DNA of 44,099 nt, taken from contig JAJYNL010000064.1 in NCBI GenBank assembly GCA_021786375.1, positions 1-44,099 of the forward strand. The letters run 5' to 3'. A program made the translations under genes and the position numbers. How positions within the stretch are numbered: position 1 is the first letter of the stretch; every line of letters begins with the position of its first letter. Positions 16,126 through 25,332 of the stretch are shown in pieces. This DNA is from Actinomycetes bacterium. GTDB taxonomy: Bacteria; Actinomycetota; Acidimicrobiia; Acidimicrobiales; Acidimicrobiaceae. A model generated the notes under the pieces. It was not told the DNA's origin and did no database searches. It worked only from the letters and a program-made list of their open reading frames with translations.

Positions 16126-16154
16126 ATTCTAACCGCAATTCGAAATATTTTGAA
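16126..16154 (-). promoter_or_regulatory. Promoter of the Rrf2-type gene overlapped by a palindrome
   Basis: Minus-strand TTCAAA (16149-16154), 17 bases, TAGAAT (16126-16131). A 16-bp palindrome with one symmetric mismatch pair (16139-16154, TTC-G/A-AAATATTT-T/C-GAA) covers the -35 box and half the spacer, the classic position for an autorepressor. It lies 39 bases before the divergent diguanylate cyclase start and could affect that gene too. Confidence 0.5.
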
Positions 16155-16192
16155 GCTTCCAACCGCCTTTTTACCTCGGAGGGCAAAGGGCG

Positions 16193-17284
16193 ATGAAGCT
16201 GATCTCTCACATTGACGCCGCCCTCCTGGATTCGAGCAAATGGAGTTGGGCGGCGAGGCGGCTTGCGGGGAGCGACACCGTGCTGCCCCCCGTTTCGGTG
16301 CTCCTCGGGCGCTTGGGAGCATTCCTGCTGATGGCGGTTGCGGTCTCCCGGTCGCAAGTTACCACGGCAAGAATGGGCGGCCCCTTCATCGCCACGTTCA
16401 CTCTTGCGCTTGCGGTTCAGCTCCCTTTTCTGCGCTCGATCAAGCGCCACCCCGACCGGAAATGGCTGGCGATCTCACTCCTGATCGACCTGCCGGTGCT
16501 ATTCACCGCCCTCGCCGTGACCGGCGGCCTGGACTCACCGATCATGATCATCTCGGTCTGCTGGGTCGTCTTCGGGATCCTGGCCTTCCCGATCTGGCTC
16601 GCCACCCCCTACGCCTTGGGCGTAATGCTGGTCACGGGAGTCCAGGACTCGGACAACAAGGCATATCGCTACACCTCCCCCCTGTTCGACACCTTGCCGC
16701 ATGCGACGGCGCACATGATCGTCGCGGTCGCGACGGGAATCATCGTCTTCATCTCACTGCTCATTGCCAACTACCGTTCCCTCAACCGCCAGGTCGACCT
16801 GGAGAGCATCTCGCGAATCGACGCCCTCACACAGCTCCCCAACCGCCGCGCCTTCGAAGAGCGCTTCGCCGAGATGGTCAGCCTCGCCGAGGCCTGCGGG
16901 GAGGAGTTCTGGGTGGCAATAGTCGACGTGGACAACCTCAAGTACGTGAACGACAGCTTCGGGCACGAAACAGGGGACATCTGCCTGGTTGCCGTCGCCA
17001 CCGCACTTTCCGAGGCGACCAACGGGCGGGGCAACGCCTTCCGCATCGGCGGCGACGAGTTCGCCGTCCTCTTCCCCATCGCCTGGTCCGGACAGATCCT
17101 CAGTGCCTTGGGCGCCTTCAGCGATCGTTACCTGCGCTGGCGCAGGTTCTCCAGCACCATCACGGTTTCGGTGGGAGCCTCGCGCGGTAAGGGGCGATCG
17201 GCGCTACGTGCGGCGGACGAGGCGCTCTGCAAGGCAAAGTCCTCGGGGCGAAACCGCCTGAGCGTCAAGGAGTCGAACCCATGA
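16193..17284 (+). CDS. Membrane-bound diguanylate cyclase (GGDEF)
   Basis: A 363-residue protein. Residues about 38-200 hold some six hydrophobic helices, a membrane sensor of no recognised type. The C-terminal GGDEF domain (about 205-358) begins with R-I-D-A-L-T-Q-L-P-N-R-R-A-F, then D-V-D-N-L-K-Y-V-N-D-S-F-G-H, and has the intact active site R-I-G286-G-D-E-F290. It should make cyclic di-GMP from two GTP. The RxxD inhibitory site that normally precedes GGDEF is absent (the stretch is R-G-N-A-F-R-I), so product inhibition there is unlikely. GGAGGGCAAAGGG precedes the ATG. The next gene begins ten bases later and encodes a GGDEF-EAL protein, probably in one operon. Confidence 0.92.
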   Translation: MKLISHIDAALLDSSKWSWAARRLAGSDTVLPPVSVLLGRLGAFLLMAVAVSRSQVTTARMGGPFIATFTLALAVQLPFLRSIKRHPDRKWLAISLLIDLPVLFTALAVTGGLDSPIMIISVCWVVFGILAFPIWLATPYALGVMLVTGVQDSDNKAYRYTSPLFDTLPHATAHMIVAVATGIIVFISLLIANYRSLNRQVDLESISRIDALTQLPNRRAFEERFAEMVSLAEACGEEFWVAIVDVDNLKYVNDSFGHETGDICLVAVATALSEATNGRGNAFRIGGDEFAVLFPIAWSGQILSALGAFSDRYLRWRRFSSTITVSVGASRGKGRSALRAADEALCKAKSSGRNRLSVKESNP

Positions 17285-17294
17285 GAGGCCTGGC

Positions 17295-20249
17295 GTGAGA
17301 AAGGACTTTGAGGCGACCAAGGCGTGCACCGGCCGGGACGGAATAGACGCACCGACGGTGGCGGCACCGGAACTATCCCACCCGCTTCCGGACGGCCTGC
17401 TTTTCATGGACAACGACGGCCTGATCCGCAAGGCGAACAGAGCCGTTGCCGAGCTTGCGGGCTACACAACCGAAGACCTCGAAGGGCGGCCCGTGGAATT
17501 CCTGGTCGCCCTAAGCCGGCGCGAGCGCCACGCATACTTGCGGGAAAGCTATGTCCAATCTCCCGCCGCTCGCCCCATGGGCCCCGGCCTTGAGATCGGC
17601 CTGCTGACCAAGTACGGCTCCGAGGTCCCGGTGGACATTGCGCTGCTCCCCTTCGAGATGGGCGAGGTCGCCGGCTGCCTGGCCGTCGTGCGCGACGCCT
17701 CGAGGCGTGACGCCATCGCCCGGCAGCTCTCACGAGCGCGCCACGATCTCTCTCTCGGGCGCCATGAGCTCGCAAAGCTGCAGCATGACCTGCGGGCACT
17801 GCTATTCGCCTCAGGTGGGCCGGGGGCGACGCTCGGCCCGGACGGAAGGATTCGGCACGCAAACCGGGACCTCTGCACCTTGCTGCGAATCCCACCGGCA
17901 AGTTTGCAAGACACCAACCTATTCGATCTGCTCAGGCTCGACGACACCGAAGGCATCCTGCACACGCTCCTTTCCGAGAAGCGCCTGGTGGGACCAGTGG
18001 CCGCATCCATGGCCAAGGCCCAACCAGGCGGCGGGCCGGGCGCACCAATCCGGCTTCACCTGCTCCCGCTGGTCTCAACCAGCGGTGACGGGGTGAGCGA
18101 GATACTGGTCACGGCGGTGGACACCGAGGTGAAAGCGGGCGTACCCGTCGCGGAGTCCTGGCTTGTCGACCTGGTCAGCGCGGGAGCGTCCGCGCGCACG
18201 CCCCTTCATTTCCTTCGTGCCGCCTGTCGAATTGCCGACGGTCTCCTCCCCGGTGCACGCTGCGACTTCTTCACCCAACTCGAGGACGGCTCGTCACTGG
18301 CCCTGGGGCATGAGGACGACTCCGCACACGGGACTCCGATCAGCGCTGATCTGGCTCTCGGCTTTACCAAGGTCTTCGATCGCGAACAATTGCGCCGATG
18401 GGCGGCCGGCTACGCCGGACGGGAACCGCTCCTCTTCGAGGCGGTCGCCGCCGGAGAGGACGCGTTACCGAGACTGGTCTTCGCACTATGGGAAGACCTC
18501 GACGGCCGCGACTCCTTTGAGCACTTCGACCAGCTCGAAACCTTCTTGCACACTCTGGAAGCCCTGTACGCGATTGTCACCCGCACCTGGCTCCAAGAAC
18601 TGGCGGCCGCGACCATCTCTGCGTTCGAGCACGCGGTCGTACTGGCCGACTTCAGTGGCCGGCTGGTGCACGCCAACCCCGAGGCGCTCGCCTCGCTCTC
18701 GGTTCCCGATGGTGGCGAGGAGGCCAGGCGCGGCTGGCTGAATTATGTCTCGTGCAGCCCGCCTCTCTTCTCGCCCGCCTTTCTCGAGATGCTTGCCGCG
18801 GACGGAGGGGCCCGCCTCACCGGTAGGGTCGAACGGCCCGGTCGAACGCCTCTGCCGGTGGAGATTTCCGCACGCGCCCTGTCATCTGCCCACTCCGCAC
18901 CGGATACGGTGCTGCTTATCTTGAGGAACGCATCCCGCCTGGAGGAGATGGAGGGCTTCGCCCACCACGTCGCGCTCTATGACGGAATAACCGGCCTGCC
19001 GAACTTAGGCCTGGCCACCGGGCGCCTGGAACAGGCGCTTGGCCGCCGTAACCCCGAGACAGTGGGCCTCCTCGCGATCCAGGTCACAAGGCTCGAACGG
19101 ATCCGGGTGGCACTGGGACCGACCATCGCGGACGAAATCATCCAGGAGCTGGCCGCCCGCCTCGTCTCATCCGCCCGGGCCGGCGAGATCGCGGCTCGTC
19201 TTGGTACCGACGACTTCTCGCTCCTCCTACTTGGCATCGAGGGCAAGCACGATCTGGAACGGCGCGCCGAACTGCTGTCTGAACGGCTACGCAGGCCGAT
19301 ACTTACATCCGGAGGCGAAGTATTCGCCACTTTCAAAATCGGCGCTGCCCGGGGAGCGGAGGGGTGCTCAGCCGAGGACCTGCTCTCCCGCGCGTCTGCC
19401 AGGTCGCGAAACGACAGCGGTACGCAGGCCCATGACCCGCTCGTGACCGTGCGGCTCGACCGTGACCGCGCCTCGGCCAGCATCGACCTCGAGATGGCCC
19501 TGCACCGAGCAGTGCTCAATCGCGAGTTCATCGCCCACTTCCAGCCTCAGGTCTCACTTGCGGGCCGCACCACCGTCGGCGCCGAGGTCTTGGTGCGGTG
19601 GCAGCGGGTTCAAGGAAGCCTCGTCCCCCCATCCGAGTTCCTTGCGACCGCCGAAAGGGTCGGGATCGTCTCGGATATCGGGCGCATGATGCTCGAACAG
19701 GCCCGCGGCACGCTTGGCGAATGGGGCGCCCAAGGGCTGGATCTCACCTTGAGTGTCAACGTTTCGGGGCACCAGTTGCTGCAACCCGGTTTTCCCAACC
19801 TGGTGACCGAGATGATCGCCGCCTCGTCATTCGAGCCCGGCCGGCTGACGCTCGAGGTAACCGAGACCGACCTCATGGCCGACCTCGGGGTTGCCACCGC
19901 ACAAATGCGCCGGCTCCGCGATCTGGGCGTCGGCTTGGCCATCGATGACTTCGGGACCGGCTACTCCTCGCTGACCTACCTGCGCAAGCTGCCCTTCACC
20001 GAGATGAAGCTGGACCGGTCGTTCATATCGGGACTCGGCTCAGATGCAGGCGACGAGGCGATCGTTTCCTCCGCGGTCACTCTCGGGCAAACGTTCGGCA
20101 TCCGCACGGTGGCCGAAGGAGTGGAGACCGAGCTCCAGTACTCGAGGCTCACGGCCCTGGGCTGCGACGCCGCCCAGGGCTACCTGTTTGGCAAGCCCAT
20201 GCCTCTCAGGGAACTTGAGCGGCGCCTCGGGATTCGCGCCAAAAGCTGA
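17295..20249 (+). CDS. PAS/GAF-like/degenerate-GGDEF/EAL c-di-GMP phosphodiesterase
   Basis: A 984-residue soluble multidomain protein. Visible in order: a PAS domain (about 30-145), a second PAS (about 175-280), a GAF-like region (about 298-430), a third PAS (about 437-550), a GGDEF domain (about 560-710) and an EAL domain (about 730-978). The GGDEF signature is replaced by G637-T-D-D-F641, so cyclase activity is unlikely. The EAL domain looks active: E764-V-L, S-V-N-V-S-G, L-E-V-T-E-T-D, D884-D885-F-G-T-G-Y-S-S-L, E-M-K-L-D and A-E-G-V-E-T are present. It should hydrolyse cyclic di-GMP to pGpG under control of the sensory domains. Start GTG, ten bases after the cyclase gene. Its end faces nuoN with an 11-base gap. 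Confidence 0.93.
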   Translation: MRKDFEATKACTGRDGIDAPTVAAPELSHPLPDGLLFMDNDGLIRKANRAVAELAGYTTEDLEGRPVEFLVALSRRERHAYLRESYVQSPAARPMGPGLEIGLLTKYGSEVPVDIALLPFEMGEVAGCLAVVRDASRRDAIARQLSRARHDLSLGRHELAKLQHDLRALLFASGGPGATLGPDGRIRHANRDLCTLLRIPPASLQDTNLFDLLRLDDTEGILHTLLSEKRLVGPVAASMAKAQPGGGPGAPIRLHLLPLVSTSGDGVSEILVTAVDTEVKAGVPVAESWLVDLVSAGASARTPLHFLRAACRIADGLLPGARCDFFTQLEDGSSLALGHEDDSAHGTPISADLALGFTKVFDREQLRRWAAGYAGREPLLFEAVAAGEDALPRLVFALWEDLDGRDSFEHFDQLETFLHTLEALYAIVTRTWLQELAAATISAFEHAVVLADFSGRLVHANPEALASLSVPDGGEEARRGWLNYVSCSPPLFSPAFLEMLAADGGARLTGRVERPGRTPLPVEISARALSSAHSAPDTVLLILRNASRLEEMEGFAHHVALYDGITGLPNLGLATGRLEQALGRRNPETVGLLAIQVTRLERIRVALGPTIADEIIQELAARLVSSARAGEIAARLGTDDFSLLLLGIEGKHDLERRAELLSERLRRPILTSGGEVFATFKIGAARGAEGCSAEDLLSRASARSRNDSGTQAHDPLVTVRLDRDRASASIDLEMALHRAVLNREFIAHFQPQVSLAGRTTVGAEVLVRWQRVQGSLVPPSEFLATAERVGIVSDIGRMMLEQARGTLGEWGAQGLDLTLSVNVSGHQLLQPGFPNLVTEMIAASSFEPGRLTLEVTETDLMADLGVATAQMRRLRDLGVGLAIDDFGTGYSSLTYLRKLPFTEMKLDRSFISGLGSDAGDEAIVSSAVTLGQTFGIRTVAEGVETELQYSRLTALGCDAAQGYLFGKPMPLRELERRLGIRAKS

Positions 20250-20255
20250 ATTACC

Positions 20256-20270
20256 GCTCCTTACAGGAGC
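20256..20270. terminator. Small hairpin between the convergent EAL and nuoN genes
   Basis: GCTCC(T)/(A)GGAGC with a 3-base loop straddles the nuoN stop codon in the 11-base space between two convergent genes. It could work in both directions but is short and lacks a T-tract. Confidence 0.3.
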
Positions 20271-21850
20271 ACCTTGGCCATCTCCGCCATGTGCAGGATG
20301 TAGTTGGGGAAGATGCCGAAGATGACCGTGCCGGCCACGCCGATGCCCACCACTATCTGTGCTTCGACCGGAAGCGATACCTTCTCGGCCAGAGGGGCCG
20401 AGGCCACCTCGGTCTCTCCTTCGCTGGCCACGCCGGTCGTGGCGGCCATTGCCACCTGCGGCTGGCGAACCAGGGAACGCCGCCTGGGCCCGCGCGCGTA
20501 GGCCACCGCCACCACTCTGAGATAGAAGAAAGTCGCGATCACGGCGGAGAGCATGGCGATCACGGCCAGAACGTAGGAGTGCGCCGCCACTACGGCCGAG
20601 ACAACAGCGAACTTGGCCACAAGACCGGTGGTCAAAGGTGCTCCGGCCTGGGCAACCAGGAGAACGGCCAGGAAAAAAGCGATCCCCGGATTGCGCGACG
20701 CGAGCCCACGGAGGTTCTCCAGCGGCACTCGCCCGGTCTCGCGATCCTCGAAAGAGTTGACGATGGCGAAGGTCGCGACGACCATGAAGGCGTAGGCCAG
20801 TAGGTAATAGATCGAAGCCGAAGTGCCTTTGCTGGTTGCGGCCTCCACGCCGAGCAGGACGAAGCCGGCGTGGTTGATCGAAGAGTAGGCGAGCATACGC
20901 TTCAGATCGTTCTGGACAACAGCAAGCACTGCGCCGACCAGCAGCGTAAGTGCCGCCAGTGCCCAAATGATCGGCTGCCAATCGAGGCGCAAGGTGGGGA
21001 AGGCCGAGACCAGGATGCGAAGCAATCCCGCGAAGCCGGCCGCCTTTGCCACCGCGGCCATGTAGCCGACTGACGCCGAAGGAGACCCCTGATAGACGTC
21101 AGGCGTCCAGAGATGGAAGGGAACCGCAGCCACCTTGAAGCCAAGACCCACGATAAGCAGCGACATACCGGCCAGCAGCACGCCATTGGACGTGATCGAA
21201 TTCGAGGCCAGGAATCCAGCGATTTTGGCGATGTTGGTGGAGCCGGTGGCCCCGTAGGTGAGGGCGATCCCGTAGAGGAATAGCGCGGAGGAAAATCCAC
21301 CAAGGATGAAGTACTTCAACGCAGCCTCGCCCGATGCGCCGGAGCGCTTCTCGAAGCCGGCAAGGACATAGAGGGCGATCGAGAGAATCTCGAGGCCGAG
21401 GAAGATCACGATCAGATCCCCGGCGCTCGCCAGAAGCATCGCACCGGAGGCCGAAAGCAGCAACAGCCCCTGGAATTCCCCGGTGCCGGAACGGCCCTCG
21501 GAAAGGTACGCGGATCCCAGCAGGGTGCCCAGGAAGGTGGCGGCCGAGATGGTCACCAGCATGAAGACGGCAAAGCCGTCGATGGTGAGCGACGAGGCTA
21601 TGGCCCGGTACGGACCATGGTCAGCGAAGTTCGCCCACATGGTGGCCGAATCGGCGAAGGCGATCAGGGCAGCTAGCGCGGCCAGGATCGACGGGGTGCG
21701 GGTGTGGCGCGTAGATGGTAAGAGCGAGGTGGTGAGCATGACCACCAGCGCCCCAACCACGAGCACAATCTCCGGACCGATCGCCTTGTAGGAGATGGTG
21801 GGGAAGGTGATCGCCGGTCCGGATGAGATCACTGCGAATAGCTGCTCCAT
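20261..21850 (-). CDS. nuoN: NADH-quinone oxidoreductase subunit N
   Basis: A 529-residue antiporter-like membrane subunit of respiratory complex I with about 14 helices. Family marks include G-x-E-I-V-L-V at the first helix, L-E-I-L-S-I-A-L-Y-V-L with the conserved glutamate of helix 5, K-Y-F-I-L-G-G-F-S-S-A, P-F-H-L-W-T-P-D-V-Y-Q-G-S-P and L-K-R-M-L-A-Y-S-S-I-N-H-A-G. It moves protons as part of the membrane arm. The ATG at 21850 has AGGAAGG upstream and lies seven bases after the nuoM stop; an earlier in-frame start would overlap nuoM. Last gene of the operon. A Gly/Val-rich charged loop before the final helix is longer than usual. Confidence 0.96.
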   Translation of the reverse strand: MEQLFAVISSGPAITFPTISYKAIGPEIVLVVGALVVMLTTSLLPSTRHTRTPSILAALAALIAFADSATMWANFADHGPYRAIASSLTIDGFAVFMLVTISAATFLGTLLGSAYLSEGRSGTGEFQGLLLLSASGAMLLASAGDLIVIFLGLEILSIALYVLAGFEKRSGASGEAALKYFILGGFSSALFLYGIALTYGATGSTNIAKIAGFLASNSITSNGVLLAGMSLLIVGLGFKVAAVPFHLWTPDVYQGSPSASVGYMAAVAKAAGFAGLLRILVSAFPTLRLDWQPIIWALAALTLLVGAVLAVVQNDLKRMLAYSSINHAGFVLLGVEAATSKGTSASIYYLLAYAFMVVATFAIVNSFEDRETGRVPLENLRGLASRNPGIAFFLAVLLVAQAGAPLTTGLVAKFAVVSAVVAAHSYVLAVIAMLSAVIATFFYLRVVAVAYARGPRRRSLVRQPQVAMAATTGVASEGETEVASAPLAEKVSLPVEAQIVVGIGVAGTVIFGIFPNYILHMAEMAKVLL

Positions 21851-21857
21851 GTGAGCT

Positions 21858-23390
21858 TCAGCCCCTTCCTGCTTGGGTATGCGCAGCTGCTGATGGCCCA
21901 GGCTGTGCGGCCTGGACATGGGCGACCAGGGCATCCACCGTCGGGCTAATGCGCGAAAGAATTGGCCGCGGATAGACGCCGAGCGCTATCACGATCACGA
22001 TCAGCGGGACCAGAACCAGGATCTGGGACCGCTTCAGGTCCACCGCCCGCTCTTCCGGGATCAGGCCGGGTTCCTTGGGAGTTCCATGGAACACCCGCTG
22101 ATACGCCCAGAGCATGTAGATCGCTCCGATGACCACGCCGGAGGTGCCCACCACCGCCCACCAGCGGTGGGTCGAGAATCCGCCCACCAGGATCAGGAAC
22201 TCGCCCACGAAACCGGACAGGCCGGGGAGGCCGATCGAGGACATGACGAAGAGCGTGAAGATACCTGCCATCACCGGCGCCCGCGACTGCAACCCGCCCA
22301 GGGAATCCATGTCAAAGGCATGAGTGGAGTAGAAGAGATAGCCGACCAGCAGGAACAAGGCGGCGGTGTACACGCCGTGGTTGATCATCTGCAGCACACC
22401 GCCCGCCACGCCTGCGCGGCTCAGGCCGAAAATGCCCAGCACGATGAAGCCCATGTGGCTCAGCGACGAATAGGCGAGCATCCTCTTGATATCGCTTTCG
22501 GCCGCCGCCACCACGCCTCCGTAGATGATGCCGATCACCGCCAGCGTCAGAAGCAGCGGACCGAAGGTCACGACCGCGCGCGGGAAGAGCGTAAAGTCGA
22601 AGCGCAGAATGCCGTAGGTGCCGAGTTTGGCCATGATCGCCGCGAGAACCACGACTCCTGCGGTTGGGGCTTGTCTGTAGGCGTCAGGTGACCATGTGTG
22701 GAAGGGAAAGATCGGGGCTTTGACCGCGAATGCAGCCGTGAAGGCGAGAAAGAGCCAGTCCTCTGTGGTTGAAGAGAGACGGGTATGGGCCAGCTGCGAG
22801 ATGTTGAAGGTCATCACACCGGTCTGGCTGTCATGGATGAAGACCAGCGCAAGCATTCCTACCAGAAGAAGCGCGGATCCGAGGAAGGTGTAGACGAAGA
22901 ACTTGATCGCCGCTGCGCCGCTTCGCTCGTAGCCCCAGGAGCCGATGAGGAAGTAGGTCGGGATGAGGGTCAGCTCAAAGGTGACGAAGAATGCGAAGAG
23001 GTCCAGACTGGCGAAGCTGCCCATGCAGGCCGCCTCAAGCAGGAGCATCCACGCCGCGAAGCTGTGCCCGTTGACGCGCTCTCGTGCCCCTAATAGGGCA
23101 AGCGGGAAGATGATGGCGGTCAGGACCACCAGGAATATGGAGATCCCGTCAACTCCCAGCCTCCAGGAGATCCCGAAGGTCGGTATCCAGTTGTAGGAAG
23201 AGACCCCCTGGTATCCGGCAACTCCGGGCTTGAACTGGACGGCGAGAACGATGGCCAGAACCGCCTCCACCACGGAAACAATGATCGCCAGCGGATACAC
23301 CGCCTTGCCCCTTGCGCTCTTGGGGATCAGGGCCGCCACCAGCGCCGCGATAGCGGGCAGCAGTACCAGCACTTGTAGCTCAGAACTCAA
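21858..23390 (-). CDS. nuoM: NADH-quinone oxidoreductase subunit M
   Basis: A 510-residue antiporter-like proton-pumping subunit of complex I with about 14 helices. Visible motifs: G-V-D-G-I-S in the third loop, F-F-V-T-F-E-L-T-L-I-P-T-Y with the essential glutamate, K-F-F-V-Y-T-F-L-G-S, F-P-F-H-T-W-S-P-D-A-Y-R-Q-A-P and D-I-K-R-M-L-A-Y-S-S-L-S-H-M-G-F. The start is TTG at 23390, 42 bases after nuoL, the widest gap in this part of the operon. Ends in a short cytoplasmic Ala/Gly-rich tail. Confidence 0.97.
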   Translation of the reverse strand: MSSELQVLVLLPAIAALVAALIPKSARGKAVYPLAIIVSVVEAVLAIVLAVQFKPGVAGYQGVSSYNWIPTFGISWRLGVDGISIFLVVLTAIIFPLALLGARERVNGHSFAAWMLLLEAACMGSFASLDLFAFFVTFELTLIPTYFLIGSWGYERSGAAAIKFFVYTFLGSALLLVGMLALVFIHDSQTGVMTFNISQLAHTRLSSTTEDWLFLAFTAAFAVKAPIFPFHTWSPDAYRQAPTAGVVVLAAIMAKLGTYGILRFDFTLFPRAVVTFGPLLLTLAVIGIIYGGVVAAAESDIKRMLAYSSLSHMGFIVLGIFGLSRAGVAGGVLQMINHGVYTAALFLLVGYLFYSTHAFDMDSLGGLQSRAPVMAGIFTLFVMSSIGLPGLSGFVGEFLILVGGFSTHRWWAVVGTSGVVIGAIYMLWAYQRVFHGTPKEPGLIPEERAVDLKRSQILVLVPLIVIVIALGVYPRPILSRISPTVDALVAHVQAAQPGPSAAAHTQAGRG

Positions 23391-23432
23391 TTTCCACCAC
23401 CGCTATCCATCCAGAGACCTGAAGCGCACCCA

Positions 23433-25331
23433 TTAGAAGCTCGCCCTTGTGAGCACGAAGCCGAGGATCAGAACCACCCCGAAGCTGATCACCAGCGCGT
23501 AGGAGCGGACGTAACCGCTCTGCAACTTGCGGACCTGGCCCGCAGTACCTGCCACCAGGGTCCCGGTCCCCTTCACCGCACCGTCGATCAGGGCGTTGTC
23601 CACAACCGAGTTCATCGAGCGGGCAAGAACCTGTGAACCGCCAGAGAAGACCTTGTCCAGGAAGAGATCGATTCCCCATGCCTTGACCAGGAAGCGTGGC
23701 TCGAGCGAGGCGTTTTCGGACCGCGAGGCCCAAGCACGCCACGCCAAGAGAATGCCGACGATTGCGAAGACCGCATCTCCGGTCTCCAGGATCGCTCGTG
23801 TCCCAGTCCCGAAGCCCAAGGCGGTCTCGGCGGAACCGAAGACCGGCGACAGCCAGTTCGCAAGGAAATCCGTCGAGGAGGTGAAGCCCAAGTTGAGAAC
23901 GCCGGCGACCACCGAGGCGACCGCGAGGACGACCAGTGGGACGGTCATGATCGCAGGGGACTCATGAGGCTGGGCATGATGATCCGAACCCGCCAGAGCC
24001 TTTGCATAGCGAGCATCCCCGAAGAAGACCAGATAAACCTCGCGGCCCATGTAGTAGGCGGTCAAAACCGCGGTCAAGGCGCCCAGTGCCCACAGCCAGG
24101 GAGACTTGGAGTATGCCCCCAACAGAACGTCGCCCTTGGAGAAGAAACCCGAGAAAGGAGGCAAGCCCGCGATCGAAAGCCAGGCGATGATGAATGTGAA
24201 TCCCGTGATCGGCATCAGCTTGTACAGGGCGCCCATCTTCTTGATGTCCTGCTCGTCGTGCATGGAATGGATGACCGAACCAGCCCCGAGGAAGAGCAGC
24301 CCCTTGTAGAAGGCGTGTGTGATCATGAGGAAGATCGCCGCGACGTAGGCTCCCGACCCGATCCCCAGAAACATGTAACCCAACTGCGAGACGGTCGAGT
24401 AGGCGAGAACCTTCTTTATGTCATTCTGGCTCGTAGCCGCGGCGGCCGCCACGAAGGCCGTGGCCACGCCGAAGATGGCAATGACCGTTCCGGCGCTCGC
24501 GGAGAGATGAAGGATCGGCGAGATCCTGGCCATCAGATAAACGCCCGCGGTGACCATGGTGGCCGCGTGGATCAGGGCGGAGACCGGGGTCGGGCCCTCC
24601 ATCGCGTCCACCAGCCAAACGAAGAGTGGGATCTGGGCCGACTTGCCGGCCGCGCCCACGAAGAAGAGAAGGGCGATGGCGGTCGCATCCGTCGAGGAGA
24701 TGACCCCGTGGTGGGCGGCATTGAAGGCGCCCGTGTAGTTCAACGTACCGGTGACCTTGAAGAGCAGGAACATGCCCACCATGTACCCGAAGTCACCGAT
24801 CCGGTTGACGATAAATGCCTTCTTCCCCGCCGCAGCGGCGGTATTGCGATGGAACCAGAAGGAGATCAGCCAGTACGAGCAGGCGCCGACCCCCTCCCAG
24901 CCCAGGAAGGTGAGGACGAAGTTGTTCGCCAGAACCAGGGTCAACATCGAGAAGACGAAGAGGTTCAAGTAGACGAAGAACGTCCTGAAGCGCGGGTCGT
25001 GATCCATGTACCCGATCGAGTAGGCGTGGATCAGCGCGGCGACGCCGGTGACGAAGAGAATCATCGCCGCCGAGAGGGGATCGAGATAGAAGCCCCAGGC
25101 GATCTTCAACCCGCCCACCTGGAACCAGGTGAAAAGGTTGCCGGTCTCCAGGCGCGGCACCCCCATTGACAGGAGGTGGAGGTACTCGATAATGGCGATG
25201 ACGAATGCGCCGCCCACCACCGCAGTGGCCAGCCAGCCGACCAGGCGCTTGGGCAGATATCTCCCGAAGAGAAGGTTGATGGCGAAGCCGAGGAGCGGAA
25301 GCCCCGGTATCAGAAAGACAAGTCCTCGCAT
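23433..25331 (-). CDS. nuoL: NADH-quinone oxidoreductase subunit L
   Basis: A 632-residue subunit, the distal proton pump of complex I, with about 16 hydrophobic helices and the long lateral-helix region toward the C-terminus. Motifs seen: L-D-P-L-S-A near residue 85, F-L-G-W-E-G-V-G-A-C-S-Y-W-L-I, F-I-V-N-R-I-G-D-F-G, F-V-W-L-V-D-A-M-E-G-P-T-P-V-S-A-L-I-H-A-A-T-M-V (split by its helix break) and D-I-K-K-V-L-A-Y-S-T-V-S-Q-L-G. All charged residues of the proton path that can be judged by eye are present. One base separates it from nuoK. Confidence 0.98.
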   Translation of the reverse strand: MRGLVFLIPGLPLLGFAINLLFGRYLPKRLVGWLATAVVGGAFVIAIIEYLHLLSMGVPRLETGNLFTWFQVGGLKIAWGFYLDPLSAAMILFVTGVAALIHAYSIGYMDHDPRFRTFFVYLNLFVFSMLTLVLANNFVLTFLGWEGVGACSYWLISFWFHRNTAAAAGKKAFIVNRIGDFGYMVGMFLLFKVTGTLNYTGAFNAAHHGVISSTDATAIALLFFVGAAGKSAQIPLFVWLVDAMEGPTPVSALIHAATMVTAGVYLMARISPILHLSASAGTVIAIFGVATAFVAAAAATSQNDIKKVLAYSTVSQLGYMFLGIGSGAYVAAIFLMITHAFYKGLLFLGAGSVIHSMHDEQDIKKMGALYKLMPITGFTFIIAWLSIAGLPPFSGFFSKGDVLLGAYSKSPWLWALGALTAVLTAYYMGREVYLVFFGDARYAKALAGSDHHAQPHESPAIMTVPLVVLAVASVVAGVLNLGFTSSTDFLANWLSPVFGSAETALGFGTGTRAILETGDAVFAIVGILLAWRAWASRSENASLEPRFLVKAWGIDLFLDKVFSGGSQVLARSMNSVVDNALIDGAVKGTGTLVAGTAGQVRKLQSGYVRSYALVISFGVVLILGFVLTRASF

Positions 25332-25332
25332 G

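Noticed and set aside
23964-25169. A 401-codon plus-strand open frame opposite nuoL, and a 257-codon one opposite nuoM (21918-22691).
   Set aside because: Both mirror conserved complex I genes in high-GC DNA, have charged low-complexity translations without domains and lack ribosome sites. They are antisense shadows.
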